Shown here one piece after another: positions 34,895 through 41,944 of a DNA stretch of 64,000 nucleotides. The notes under the pieces are model-generated. The model searched no databases, had not been told where the DNA came from, and saw nothing but the letters and a program-made list of their open reading frames with translations. The number at the start of each line of letters is the position of its first letter. Position 1 is the first letter of the stretch. The DNA is from an uncultured Lachnobacterium sp. (GTDB lineage Bacteria; Bacillota; Clostridia; Lachnospirales; Lachnospiraceae), in NCBI GenBank assembly GCA_900543445.1, contig UQRC01000001.1:67192-131191 (forward strand), written 5' to 3'. Both the position numbers and the translations under genes were made by a program.

Positions 34895-37699
34895 ATGGCA
34901 TTGATATACAATCCGAATAAAAGAATTTTTACATTACACACAAAGCGCAGCACCTATCAGATGCAGGTGGATTCGCTTGGGTATCTGCTTCATTTGTATT
35001 ATGGAGCGAAAAACAATGGTTCCATGGAATATGTACTGACCTACGCGGATCGTGGTTTTTCAGGAAATCCGTATGCGGCTGGTGCAGACCGCACCTATTC
35101 GCTGGATGCACTTCCACAGGAATTTCCAACGCTTGGAACCGGCGATTACCGCAATATTGCGTTGAATATCAAAGGCGATAACGGAGTGGAAGGCGTAAAT
35201 CTTCTTTACAAGCGTCATGAAATACGAAAAGGCAAATATGCATTAAATGGTCTTCCGGCAGTCTGGGCGAAGGAAGAGGAAGCACAGACGCTTGAGATTG
35301 TTCTGGCGGATGAGGCTGCTCAAGTGGAAGTACATCTGTTATACGGGGTACTTGAAGAGGCGGATGTCATTACACGGAGTGTTGTGATCAAAAATGTAGG
35401 AACAGGAAGCGTAACAATTGAGAAAGCTTCTGCAGCCTGTCTGGATTTTGTGAGCGGAGACTATGACGTACTTCGTTTCTATGGCAGACATGCGATGGAA
35501 CGGAATCTGGAGCGCACAGCTCTTGGTCACGGAACGATCGCTTTCGGAAGCCGAAGAGGTACTTCCAGTCACCAGTATAATCCGGCGGTTATTCTGGCAG
35601 AACACGGGGCAACAGAGGATAGCGGCGCATGTTACGGAATGCTCATGGTATACAGCGGCAATTTCCTATGCGAAGCAGAAAAGGATCAGTATGAGCAGAC
35701 TCGCCTGCTTATGGGATTGAATGACGAGTTGTTTTCGTATCCGCTCGCAGCAGGAGAGACTTTTACGGTACCGGAAGTTATCTTATCGTATTCTGCAAAT
35801 GGATTATCGGAATTATCGCAGCAGTATCACAAGTGCATCCGCGATCATGTATGCCGCAGTAAATATGTGCATGAGAGCAGACCGGTATTGATCAACAGCT
35901 GGGAGGCTGCATACTTTGATTTCACTGGAGATACGATCGTAGATCTGGCAAAAGAGGCAGCATCGCTTGGCATTGATATGGTCGTTATGGATGATGGCTG
36001 GTTTGGAAAACGCGATGATGATAATTCCTCGCTGGGAGACTGGTATGTCAATGAAAAAAAACTTGGCGGCAGCCTGTCAGAGCTGATCCGGCGTGTGCAT
36101 GAGCAGGGAGTGAAATTCGGAATCTGGATCGAGCCGGAGATGGTTAATGAGGACAGTGATCTCTACCGCGCGCATCCGGACTGGGCAATCCAGATTTCCG
36201 GAAGAAAGCCAATCCGTTCAAGAAATCAGCTGCTTTTGGATTTCTCCAGAAAAGAAGTGCGGGATCAGGTGTTTGAGCAGATCTGTGCAGTGCTGGACCA
36301 GGGAGAGATTGATTATGTCAAGTGGGATATGAACCGGAGCATGGCAGATGTCTATGCGGGAAATCTCACCTATGATTATGTTCTTGGCGTGTACGATTTT
36401 ATGGAACGCCTGACGAGCCGTTATCCGGATCTGCTTCTGGAGGGCTGCAGCGGCGGCGGCGGACGCTTTGATGCAGGAATGCTTTACTATTCGCCACAGA
36501 TCTGGTGCAGTGATAATACGGATGCCATCAACCGCACGAGAATTCAATACGGAACAAGCTTTTTCTATCCGGTATCTGCAGTTGGCGCACATGTTTCAGC
36601 GGTGCCGAATCATCAGACCGGAAGAGTGACAAACCTTAACACACGTGGTGTGACGGCGATGGCGGGAACCTTTGGATACGAATTAAATCCGGCGCTTTTG
36701 TCGGAAGAGGAAAAGCAGACGATCCGGGAACAGATTCAGACTTATAAGAAATACGAGAGACTGATCAACGAGGGAACTTACTGGAGACTTTCGAATCCGT
36801 TTGAGAATGAAGTCTCGGCATGGATGTCTGTATCAAGGGAACAGGATCGTGCGTTGGTCAGTGTCGTACGACTTGTGTCGGAGGCGAATCCTGCAACGGT
36901 TTATATCCGATTACGTGGCTTAAAGCCGGATGCAGTATATTTAGAAGAAAATAGCGGAAAGCAGTATTTTGGAGCGGCACTTATGGCTGCGGGAATTCCG
37001 CTTCCTGCGTTTACACATGAATATGAGGCATACCAGTTCTCGTTTGTGGAATTGAAGGAAGCAAAGAAGCTGTTTGACAAGGTGCAGCAGTTGCATGCAT
37101 CAGGCGATGAGCGCGTTGTGATCAGTATTTATGGCGGATCCGGTTCCGGCAAGACAACGATTGCGACGGCGTTGCAGCAGTATTTTCTCAGTGAAGGAAT
37201 CGGCTGCTATCTGCTTGGCGGCGATAATTATCCGCACCGCATTCCGAAGCGCAACGATGAAGAGCGTCTGCGTGTGTATGAGGAAGCCGGAGAAGAAGGA
37301 CTGCGCGAATACCTCGGAACACCGAAAGAAATCGACTTTGATTGCATCAATCAGGTACTTGCTGAATTTCATGCAGGAAAAGATACGATTACTTTGCGGC
37401 ACATGGGACGCGAAGACGGTGACATATCATCGGAAGAGACGGATTTTGCAGGAATCCCGGTTATGCTGGTAGAATGGACACACGGTGGAAGCGAATACTT
37501 AAAAGGAGTAGATATTCCGGTCTTTTTAGAGAGTTCACCTGAGGAGACAAAGGAACGCCGGATTCGCAGAAACAGAGATGAGAATGCGGCAAGCCCGTTT
37601 ATCTGCAGAGTGGTAGAACTGGAACAGGAGAAACTGGATATTCAAAAAGGACATGCAAGACTGGTTGTAGGAAAGGACAAAGAGGTCTATGAACAATAA
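34895..37699 (+). CDS. agaSK: Bifunctional alpha-galactosidase/sucrose kinase (AgaSK-type)
   Basis: A 934-residue fusion. Residues 1-720 are a GH36 alpha-galactosidase with nucleophile Asp478 in KWDMNR and acid/base Asp540 in CSDNTD. Residues about 735-934 are a P-loop kinase with Walker A at 747-754 (GGSGSGKT, Lys753). The order and length match R. gnavus AgaSK, which splits raffinose or melibiose and phosphorylates the released sucrose. There is no signal peptide, so it works in the cytoplasm on imported sugar. The next gene product would then cleave sucrose 6-phosphate. It overlaps that gene by 11 bases. Confidence 0.92.
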   Translation: MALIYNPNKRIFTLHTKRSTYQMQVDSLGYLLHLYYGAKNNGSMEYVLTYADRGFSGNPYAAGADRTYSLDALPQEFPTLGTGDYRNIALNIKGDNGVEGVNLLYKRHEIRKGKYALNGLPAVWAKEEEAQTLEIVLADEAAQVEVHLLYGVLEEADVITRSVVIKNVGTGSVTIEKASAACLDFVSGDYDVLRFYGRHAMERNLERTALGHGTIAFGSRRGTSSHQYNPAVILAEHGATEDSGACYGMLMVYSGNFLCEAEKDQYEQTRLLMGLNDELFSYPLAAGETFTVPEVILSYSANGLSELSQQYHKCIRDHVCRSKYVHESRPVLINSWEAAYFDFTGDTIVDLAKEAASLGIDMVVMDDGWFGKRDDDNSSLGDWYVNEKKLGGSLSELIRRVHEQGVKFGIWIEPEMVNEDSDLYRAHPDWAIQISGRKPIRSRNQLLLDFSRKEVRDQVFEQICAVLDQGEIDYVKWDMNRSMADVYAGNLTYDYVLGVYDFMERLTSRYPDLLLEGCSGGGGRFDAGMLYYSPQIWCSDNTDAINRTRIQYGTSFFYPVSAVGAHVSAVPNHQTGRVTNLNTRGVTAMAGTFGYELNPALLSEEEKQTIREQIQTYKKYERLINEGTYWRLSNPFENEVSAWMSVSREQDRALVSVVRLVSEANPATVYIRLRGLKPDAVYLEENSGKQYFGAALMAAGIPLPAFTHEYEAYQFSFVELKEAKKLFDKVQQLHASGDERVVISIYGGSGSGKTTIATALQQYFLSEGIGCYLLGGDNYPHRIPKRNDEERLRVYEEAGEEGLREYLGTPKEIDFDCINQVLAEFHAGKDTITLRHMGREDGDISSEETDFAGIPVMLVEWTHGGSEYLKGVDIPVFLESSPEETKERRIRRNRDENAASPFICRVVELEQEKLDIQKGHARLVVGKDKEVYEQ

Positions 37700-39167
37700 A
37701 CCGATGCTCAATGCATACCCGGATAGTCTGGGAGGAAAGCTTGAAGAGATTGTAAATTTGCTGAAAACAGATGAGATGCAGGATGTATTCTCCTCCTTTT
37801 ATGTCCTGCCAAGTCTGTACCATTCGGATTTGGACCGCGGATTCTCGGTTGTGGATTATGAACTCAATGAGGAGCTTGCCGATCGGGAGGATCTGGAGCG
37901 ATTAAAAGAATTGGGGATTGACCTGAAACTGGATTTCATCCTAAATCACGCTTCTGCGCAATCTCCGCAATTCCGTGATCTTGTAGAAAAAGGCGAAGCT
38001 TCCGACTACCGTGACTTTTTCATTGATTGGAATCAGTTCTGGGAAGGATACGGAACAATGACCGAAGAAGGTTATATCCAGCCGGATGAAAGCTGCCTGA
38101 AGCAGATGTTCTTCCGCAAACCGGGATTGCCGATTCTGATGGTGGAATTTCCGGATGGGAAGAAGGTTCCGTATTGGAACACGTTCTATCAGGAAGTACA
38201 TGGCAGGCAGTATCTCGGACAGATGGATTTAAACATCAAGTCGCCGAAGGTGTGGGATTTTTATCGGAATACGCTGGAGAAGATTGCTTCTTACGGAGCG
38301 TCCATTGTGCGGCTGGATGCATTTGCCTATGCACCGAAGGCTCCGGGAAAGAAAAATTTCTTAAACGATCCGGAGACCTGGGAATTCCTGCAGCAAATTA
38401 AGGAACTGGCGGATCCACTGGGACTTACGCTTTTGCCGGAGATTCACGCGGCATATGAAGAAAAAATCTATGAGACATTGTCACAAAAAGGTTATCCGAC
38501 GTATGATTTCTTTTTGCCGGGGCTGATCATTGACGCGATCGAGCACAAGCGCGGAACTTATCTTGCGGCATGGGCGAAGGAAATTGTGGAAAAAAAGATT
38601 TCCATCGTCAATATGTTAGGCTGCCACGATGGAATTCCGCTTCTGGATTTAAAAGGACTGCTTCCGGAAGAGGATATACAGGCATTGATCGATCTGATTG
38701 TATCCCGCGGCGGAATGGTAAAGAATCTGCATGGACAGAAAAATCTGTATTATCAGGTGAATGCCACCTATTACAGTGCGCTTGGAGAATCGGATGACAA
38801 GATGCTTCTTGCGTGCGCAATCCAGATGTTTATGCCGGGAAAGCCACAGATCTGGTATCTTGACCTGTTTGCAGGAAAGAATGATCATGAGGCAGTACGA
38901 CGCGCAGGAGAGTCCGGGCATAAAGAGATCAACCGGACCAATCTGTCGAAAGAAGACATCGCGGAAGGCCTGAAAAAACCAATTGTGCAAAAGCAGCTGG
39001 AACTGATCCGGATGAGAAACAGGCTGAAAGCGTTTGATGAGAGCGCGCAGATAAAAGTTTTTTGTGAGGGGCATCTGCTGAATATTCACAGAGAATTTGG
39101 AGAGAGCTACGCAAATCTGCGCGTTGATTTTGAAAACGGAACTTATACGATCGAGACAAATGAATAA
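37689..39167 (+). CDS. GH13_18 sucrose 6-phosphate phosphorylase
   Basis: A 492-residue glycoside phosphorylase. GH13 residues are Asp210 (VRLDAFAY, nucleophile), Glu251 (LLPEIHA, acid/base) and Asp314 (GCHDG, stabiliser). It resembles sucrose phosphorylase (GtfA), but directly behind a sucrose kinase the likely substrate is sucrose 6-phosphate, giving glucose 1-phosphate or glucose 6-phosphate-level products plus fructose or its phosphate; which hydroxyl is phosphorylated cannot be read here. Close homologs in R. gnavus have this arrangement. A strong terminator ends the operon. Confidence 0.88.
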   Translation: MNNKPMLNAYPDSLGGKLEEIVNLLKTDEMQDVFSSFYVLPSLYHSDLDRGFSVVDYELNEELADREDLERLKELGIDLKLDFILNHASAQSPQFRDLVEKGEASDYRDFFIDWNQFWEGYGTMTEEGYIQPDESCLKQMFFRKPGLPILMVEFPDGKKVPYWNTFYQEVHGRQYLGQMDLNIKSPKVWDFYRNTLEKIASYGASIVRLDAFAYAPKAPGKKNFLNDPETWEFLQQIKELADPLGLTLLPEIHAAYEEKIYETLSQKGYPTYDFFLPGLIIDAIEHKRGTYLAAWAKEIVEKKISIVNMLGCHDGIPLLDLKGLLPEEDIQALIDLIVSRGGMVKNLHGQKNLYYQVNATYYSALGESDDKMLLACAIQMFMPGKPQIWYLDLFAGKNDHEAVRRAGESGHKEINRTNLSKEDIAEGLKKPIVQKQLELIRMRNRLKAFDESAQIKVFCEGHLLNIHREFGESYANLRVDFENGTYTIETNE

Positions 39168-39177
39168 GATTATTTCT

Positions 39178-39210
39178 AAAAAGATAGCATTGACATGTGC
39201 TATCTTTTTT
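39178..39210 (+). terminator. Terminator of the raffinose operon
   Basis: AAAAAGATAGCA pairs with TGCTATCTTTTT, followed by more T. Confidence 0.88.
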
Positions 39211-39220
39211 GTTCCAAAAA

Positions 39221-39250
39221 TGTAACAATTTATAAAAATGGTTCGTTATA
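39221..39250 (+). promoter_or_regulatory. Candidate ECF-sigma promoter
   Basis: TGTAACAATT and CGTTATA with 17 bp between TGTAAC and CGTTATA match the AAC...CGT layout of ECF promoters. It lies before the sigma gene, so autoregulation is likely. Confidence 0.5.
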
Positions 39251-39283
39251 GTTATCAGAGACGATACAAAGTGAGGAACGCGC

Positions 39284-39823
39284 GTGATAATTCTAATGAT
39301 GGTGGATACACCCGAACAAAAACGAAAATTTGCAGAGTTATATGAAAGATATCGATATTTGATGTTCAAGATTGCAGTTGATATCCTGCATGAGCATCAT
39401 CTGGCAGAGGATGCTTTACAGGAAGCGTTTGTGCGGGTAGCAAAGCATATGGAATGCATCGGGCAGCTAGAGGAAACTGCCACGAAACGTTATCTGATTA
39501 CTATCACAAAGAATGCGGCGATTGATCTCTATCGCAAACAAAACAACTTGCGCAGTCGTGAAATTTATGTGGATGAATTGGCAGACAATCAGATGCCTCT
39601 GGATTATATGGAACCAGAGGCAGACAGCGAGGTCCTTGATATTCTAAAGAATCTGCCGCCGAAGTATAGGGATGTGTTTTTGCTGAAATACTCGGCACAT
39701 CAGAGCAATCAGCAGATTGCAAAGGCGTGCGGAATCCGCGAGGGAACCGTGCGTCAAAGGCTGGCAAGAGGCAGGCAATTGATTGCGGAAGAATTAGAAA
39801 AGATTAAGAAGGGAGAAGTGTGA
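39284..39823 (+). CDS. ECF-type RNA polymerase sigma factor
   Basis: A 179-residue protein with region 2 (FAELYERYRYLMFKIAVDIL, HLAEDALQEAFVRV) and region 4 (LPPKYRDVFLLKYSAHQSNQQIAKACGIREGTVRQRLARGR). It redirects RNA polymerase to a stress regulon. I use GTG at 39284, which has GAGGA seven bases upstream; the ATGs at 39296/39299 lack a ribosome site. Its stop overlaps the next start by one base, typical for sigma/anti-sigma pairs. Confidence 0.88.
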   Translation: MIILMMVDTPEQKRKFAELYERYRYLMFKIAVDILHEHHLAEDALQEAFVRVAKHMECIGQLEETATKRYLITITKNAAIDLYRKQNNLRSREIYVDELADNQMPLDYMEPEADSEVLDILKNLPPKYRDVFLLKYSAHQSNQQIAKACGIREGTVRQRLARGRQLIAEELEKIKKGEV

Positions 39824-40500
39824 TGCAGGTGACGGATGAGTGGCTTTATGAAAAAATGCCGATTGTGGACGAGGCAATCATACAGAAACTGGAAAGGGAG
39901 ACGGATTATGAGTATGCGTTTTCCGATACGTTTGACCGACAGATGGCAAGGTTGTTACGACGGGAAAAATATATCAAGCAGATCCAATGTTTAAAGAATG
40001 TTTCCAGACGTGTTGCAATGTTTGCGCTTGTTTTTGTCATCGCTTTTTTTAGCGTGACAATGAGTGTGGATGCATACAGAGTTCGTTTTTTCACTACAAT
40101 TAAGACTGTGCTTGAAGATCGTACGGGGATTTATTCGTACCAATCGGTTGATGAGGTACAGAGTAAGGTGGATAAAATGGCAGTTCCCCAATATGTTCCG
40201 GCTGGATATCAGTTAGAAGATACCAGGCAAAGCGATCGTGTTGTTTTATATGAATATCAGTCGGGTGAGAAGACATTGCTTTTTCAACAGAAAAGGGTTG
40301 TGGACAAAACGGAGCTGTATGATGAAAGTTATGATCAAATGGAACGGATTTCGGTCAATGGTGTGGATGTGCAGATATATCGGTATGCGGATGGCACATT
40401 TTGGTCATATGCGGAGTACAAAAACAGTGTCTATATTTTATCCGGTGATGCAATTGAGGCGGAGGATATTAAGAAAATCTATGAAAAATGGGCTTTTTGA
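39823..40500 (+). CDS. Putative anti-sigma factor, DUF4367-type
   Basis: A 225-residue single-pass protein: a cytoplasmic N-terminal region of about 65 residues that could hold the sigma factor, a membrane helix at about 66-83 (MFALVFVIAFFSVTMSV), and an extracellular DUF4367-like domain (VPQYVPAGYQLEDT). It lacks the zinc-binding ZAS motif. The anti-sigma role is inferred from topology and coupling to the sigma gene. ATG 39823 is preferred over GTG 39820 for spacing to GGGAG. Confidence 0.75.
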   Translation: MQVTDEWLYEKMPIVDEAIIQKLERETDYEYAFSDTFDRQMARLLRREKYIKQIQCLKNVSRRVAMFALVFVIAFFSVTMSVDAYRVRFFTTIKTVLEDRTGIYSYQSVDEVQSKVDKMAVPQYVPAGYQLEDTRQSDRVVLYEYQSGEKTLLFQQKRVVDKTELYDESYDQMERISVNGVDVQIYRYADGTFWSYAEYKNSVYILSGDAIEAEDIKKIYEKWAF

Positions 40501-40531
40501 CAGGCGGTGTTTCGAAAGGAAGGTGTGAAGA

Positions 40532-41032
40532 ATGAAAAAACAGATAGCAGCTATATTATGCATCAGTGGTCTGATACTAGGGGGATGTGGAAATGCGGCG
40601 TTGGCAGAGCAAGGGACGTCCATGGAACAGACGGAGAGTGCGCAGGCAGAAAGCACCAATATATGTGCGTATGTACGAGCAATTCAGGGAGATACGATCG
40701 TGGTCGATCCAGTGCAATATATTTCATCGGAGGATGGCGATAAGGTCTTGACTTACAAACATATTGATGATGACATGCCGGACGGATATTATCTCTACAA
40801 TGAGGATGAGAAAACGAGCGAGTATACACTGACGGATCAGACGGAGTATTCGTTTCTGGATTGGGGACGCGAGTTCGGAGGAATTGATGAGGACATTCGC
40901 GTGGTGACGAAAGATAAAAGAATATTTCAGAAGTATATGCAGACGTATACCGATGGAAAGCCGGGGATGCCGTTTTTCTTCGAATTGGATGGAAATAAGG
41001 TGGTGCAGATTCTTGAGAAGCCGATGGCGTGA
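40532..41032 (+). CDS. Small lipoprotein of the sigma operon
   Basis: A 166-residue protein with a lipoprotein signal peptide (MKKQIAAILCISGLILGGC, Cys19) and an extracellular region of about 145 residues whose only recognisable features are a beta-rich start (ICAYVRAIQGDTIVVDPVQY) and acidic loops. I do not recognise the family. It is 31 bp after the anti-sigma gene with its own AAAGGAAGG site, so it is likely a member of the ECF operon. Confidence 0.7.
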   Translation: MKKQIAAILCISGLILGGCGNAALAEQGTSMEQTESAQAESTNICAYVRAIQGDTIVVDPVQYISSEDGDKVLTYKHIDDDMPDGYYLYNEDEKTSEYTLTDQTEYSFLDWGREFGGIDEDIRVVTKDKRIFQKYMQTYTDGKPGMPFFFELDGNKVVQILEKPMA

Positions 41033-41044
41033 TATAATATTACA

Positions 41045-41076
41045 AGAGCCTTGGAAGTGCCAGCTCCCAAGGCTCT
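41045..41076 (-). terminator. Terminator of the small toxin-like gene
   Basis: AGAGCCTTGG pairs with CCAAGGCTCT around a 12-nt loop. On the minus strand TTGTAATATT follows. The loop contains 11 nt complementary to the terminator region of the divergent RNA (41369-41379). Confidence 0.6.
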
Positions 41077-41118
41077 AAAGTTCGATTACGGTAGAACTAC
41101 ACCGTTAGGTTAGTGCTG

Positions 41119-41205
41119 TCATTCGTCTCTGCCTAACCATTTGCATATGTAGTAGCCAGCTACAGATGCCAATACAGAGATAAGAAAAGTGATTATGTAC
41201 TCCAA
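41119..41205 (-). CDS. 28-residue single-span membrane peptide, candidate type I toxin
   Basis: TTG start with a near-perfect AAGGAGGTGA ribosome site, then MEYIITFLISVLASVAGYYI and a short CKWLGRDE tail: one membrane helix with a charged C-terminus. Size, topology and strong Shine-Dalgarno are typical of type I toxins. Its promoter contains a LexA-like box, its terminator is at 41045-41076, and a divergent RNA can cover its start region. From memory similar peptides occur unannotated in Lachnospiraceae. A GTG at 41214 is in frame, but too close to the ribosome site. Toxicity is inferred. Confidence 0.65.
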   Translation of the reverse strand: MEYIITFLISVLASVAGYYICKWLGRDE

Positions 41206-41245
41206 GTAAGTCACCTCCTTCCTGCTGGAAAGGGTCGACAGCAAA

Positions 41246-41277
41246 ATTATAATAACACGAATATATGTTCGATACAA
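41246..41277 (-). promoter_or_regulatory. Promoter of the toxin-like gene
   Basis: On the minus strand TTGTAT (41272-41277) and TATTAT (41249-41254) are 17 bp apart; an overlapping TATAAT is at 41246-41251. Confidence 0.5.
41258..41271. promoter_or_regulatory. LexA/SOS-like box in the toxin promoter spacer
   Basis: CGAATATATGTTCG differs by one base from the Firmicutes LexA consensus CGAAC-N4-GTTCG. It fills the spacer next to the -35 of the toxin-like gene, where a repressor would block transcription. Confidence 0.5.
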
Positions 41278-41286
41278 GATTTGAAC

Positions 41287-41315
41287 TTGATTTTTCTATA
41301 AGATGATAGTAATAT
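41287..41315 (+). promoter_or_regulatory. Candidate promoter of the antisense RNA
   Basis: TTGATT and TAATAT are separated by 17 bp; an alternative pair is TTGAAC (41281) with GATAGT (41305). Transcription would start near 41320. Confidence 0.4.
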
Positions 41316-41319
41316 ATAT

Positions 41320-41391
41320 TTAGCTAAGAAAAGTGATTATGATTCCAAGTGAGTCAGAAAGAGTCTAGAGTGCCAGCTCTAGGCTTTTTTA
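41320..41391 (+). ncRNA. Candidate antitoxin RNA, about 70 nt
   Basis: Positions 41325-41356 are a diverged copy of 41181-41213, the antisense of the toxin start region. Pairing with the toxin mRNA gives 32 base pairs with two G:U wobbles and one bulged A, covering the end of the Shine-Dalgarno, the start codon and codons 1-9. A terminator hairpin (41360-41370 with 41377-41387, loop TGCCAG) and a T-run end it. No open frame of note lies inside. Confidence 0.55.
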
Positions 41392-41413
41392 TTGATTGTA
41401 TACAAATAAAAAC

Positions 41414-41442
41414 TTGTCACAGATTGTGCTATATGATTAAAT
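41414..41442 (+). promoter_or_regulatory. Candidate promoter of the hydrogenase maturation operon
   Basis: TTGTCA and TTAAAT are separated by 17 bp. The leader to the first gene would be about 240 nt. Confidence 0.4.
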
Positions 41443-41546
41443 AATAATATAGTAGTTCGCTTTTCACTTCGTGAAATTCATGATCTGAAAACCGGATGAC
41501 AAAAAAGATGACTCTGACACCAAAACGATTGGTTGAGGTGAAAGGT

Positions 41547-41678
41547 ATGGCACGATATATGGACGATGAAGGATATGACCTGACAGAAGGAGTCTGTGGG
41601 GTTAAGATATTCTTTGTCAAACTGTGGATTTTAGGCTGTACCTTTATGGGTACAGCTTTTTTTATCGATATTGTGTAG
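41547..41678 (+). CDS. Possible 43-residue leader peptide of the hyd operon
   Basis: ATG behind GAGGTGAAAGGT opens a frame with an acidic N-terminal part (YMDDEGYDLTEG) and a hydrophobic C-terminal helix (LWILGCTFMGTAFF). The frame runs through a terminator hairpin at 41635-41663 and stops nine bases before the TM1266-like gene, so its translation could affect termination. I do not recognise it. An earlier ATG at 41496 lacks a good ribosome site. Confidence 0.3.
   Translation: MARYMDDEGYDLTEGVCGVKIFFVKLWILGCTFMGTAFFIDIV
41635..41663 (+). terminator. Terminator/attenuator before the hyd operon
   Basis: GCTGTACC pairs with GGTACAGC and is followed by seven T, only 24 bp before the first hyd-operon gene. 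Confidence 0.75.
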
Positions 41679-41686
41679 GGGAAAAT

Positions 41687-41944
41687 ATGGAGACAAGAAT
41701 CGCTTTAATTGGAATTATTGTGGAGAATGAGGAGTCTGCGGAGCCACTCAATCATCTGTTGCATGAGTACAGGGATTGTGTGGTCGGTCGTATGGGTATT
41801 CCATACCGCTCGCAGGGAGTGAATATCATCAGTGTGGCGGTGGATGCGCCGCAGGATAAGATCAATGCTTTATCTGGAAAAATAGGAAGATTGGATGGCG
41901 TGAGCGCCAAAACGGTATATTCAAATGTTACATCAAATCATTGA
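41687..41944 (+). CDS. TM1266-family iron-only hydrogenase system regulator
   Basis: An 85-residue ACT/NikR-C-like protein (RIALIGIIVENEESAEPLNHLLHEY, GVNIISVAVDAP). Members are encoded with the HydEFG maturases and are presumed to sense a ligand, but no DNA-binding domain is present. GGGGAAAA precedes the ATG at 41687. It overlaps hydE by 20 bases. Confidence 0.85.
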   Translation: METRIALIGIIVENEESAEPLNHLLHEYRDCVVGRMGIPYRSQGVNIISVAVDAPQDKINALSGKIGRLDGVSAKTVYSNVTSNH

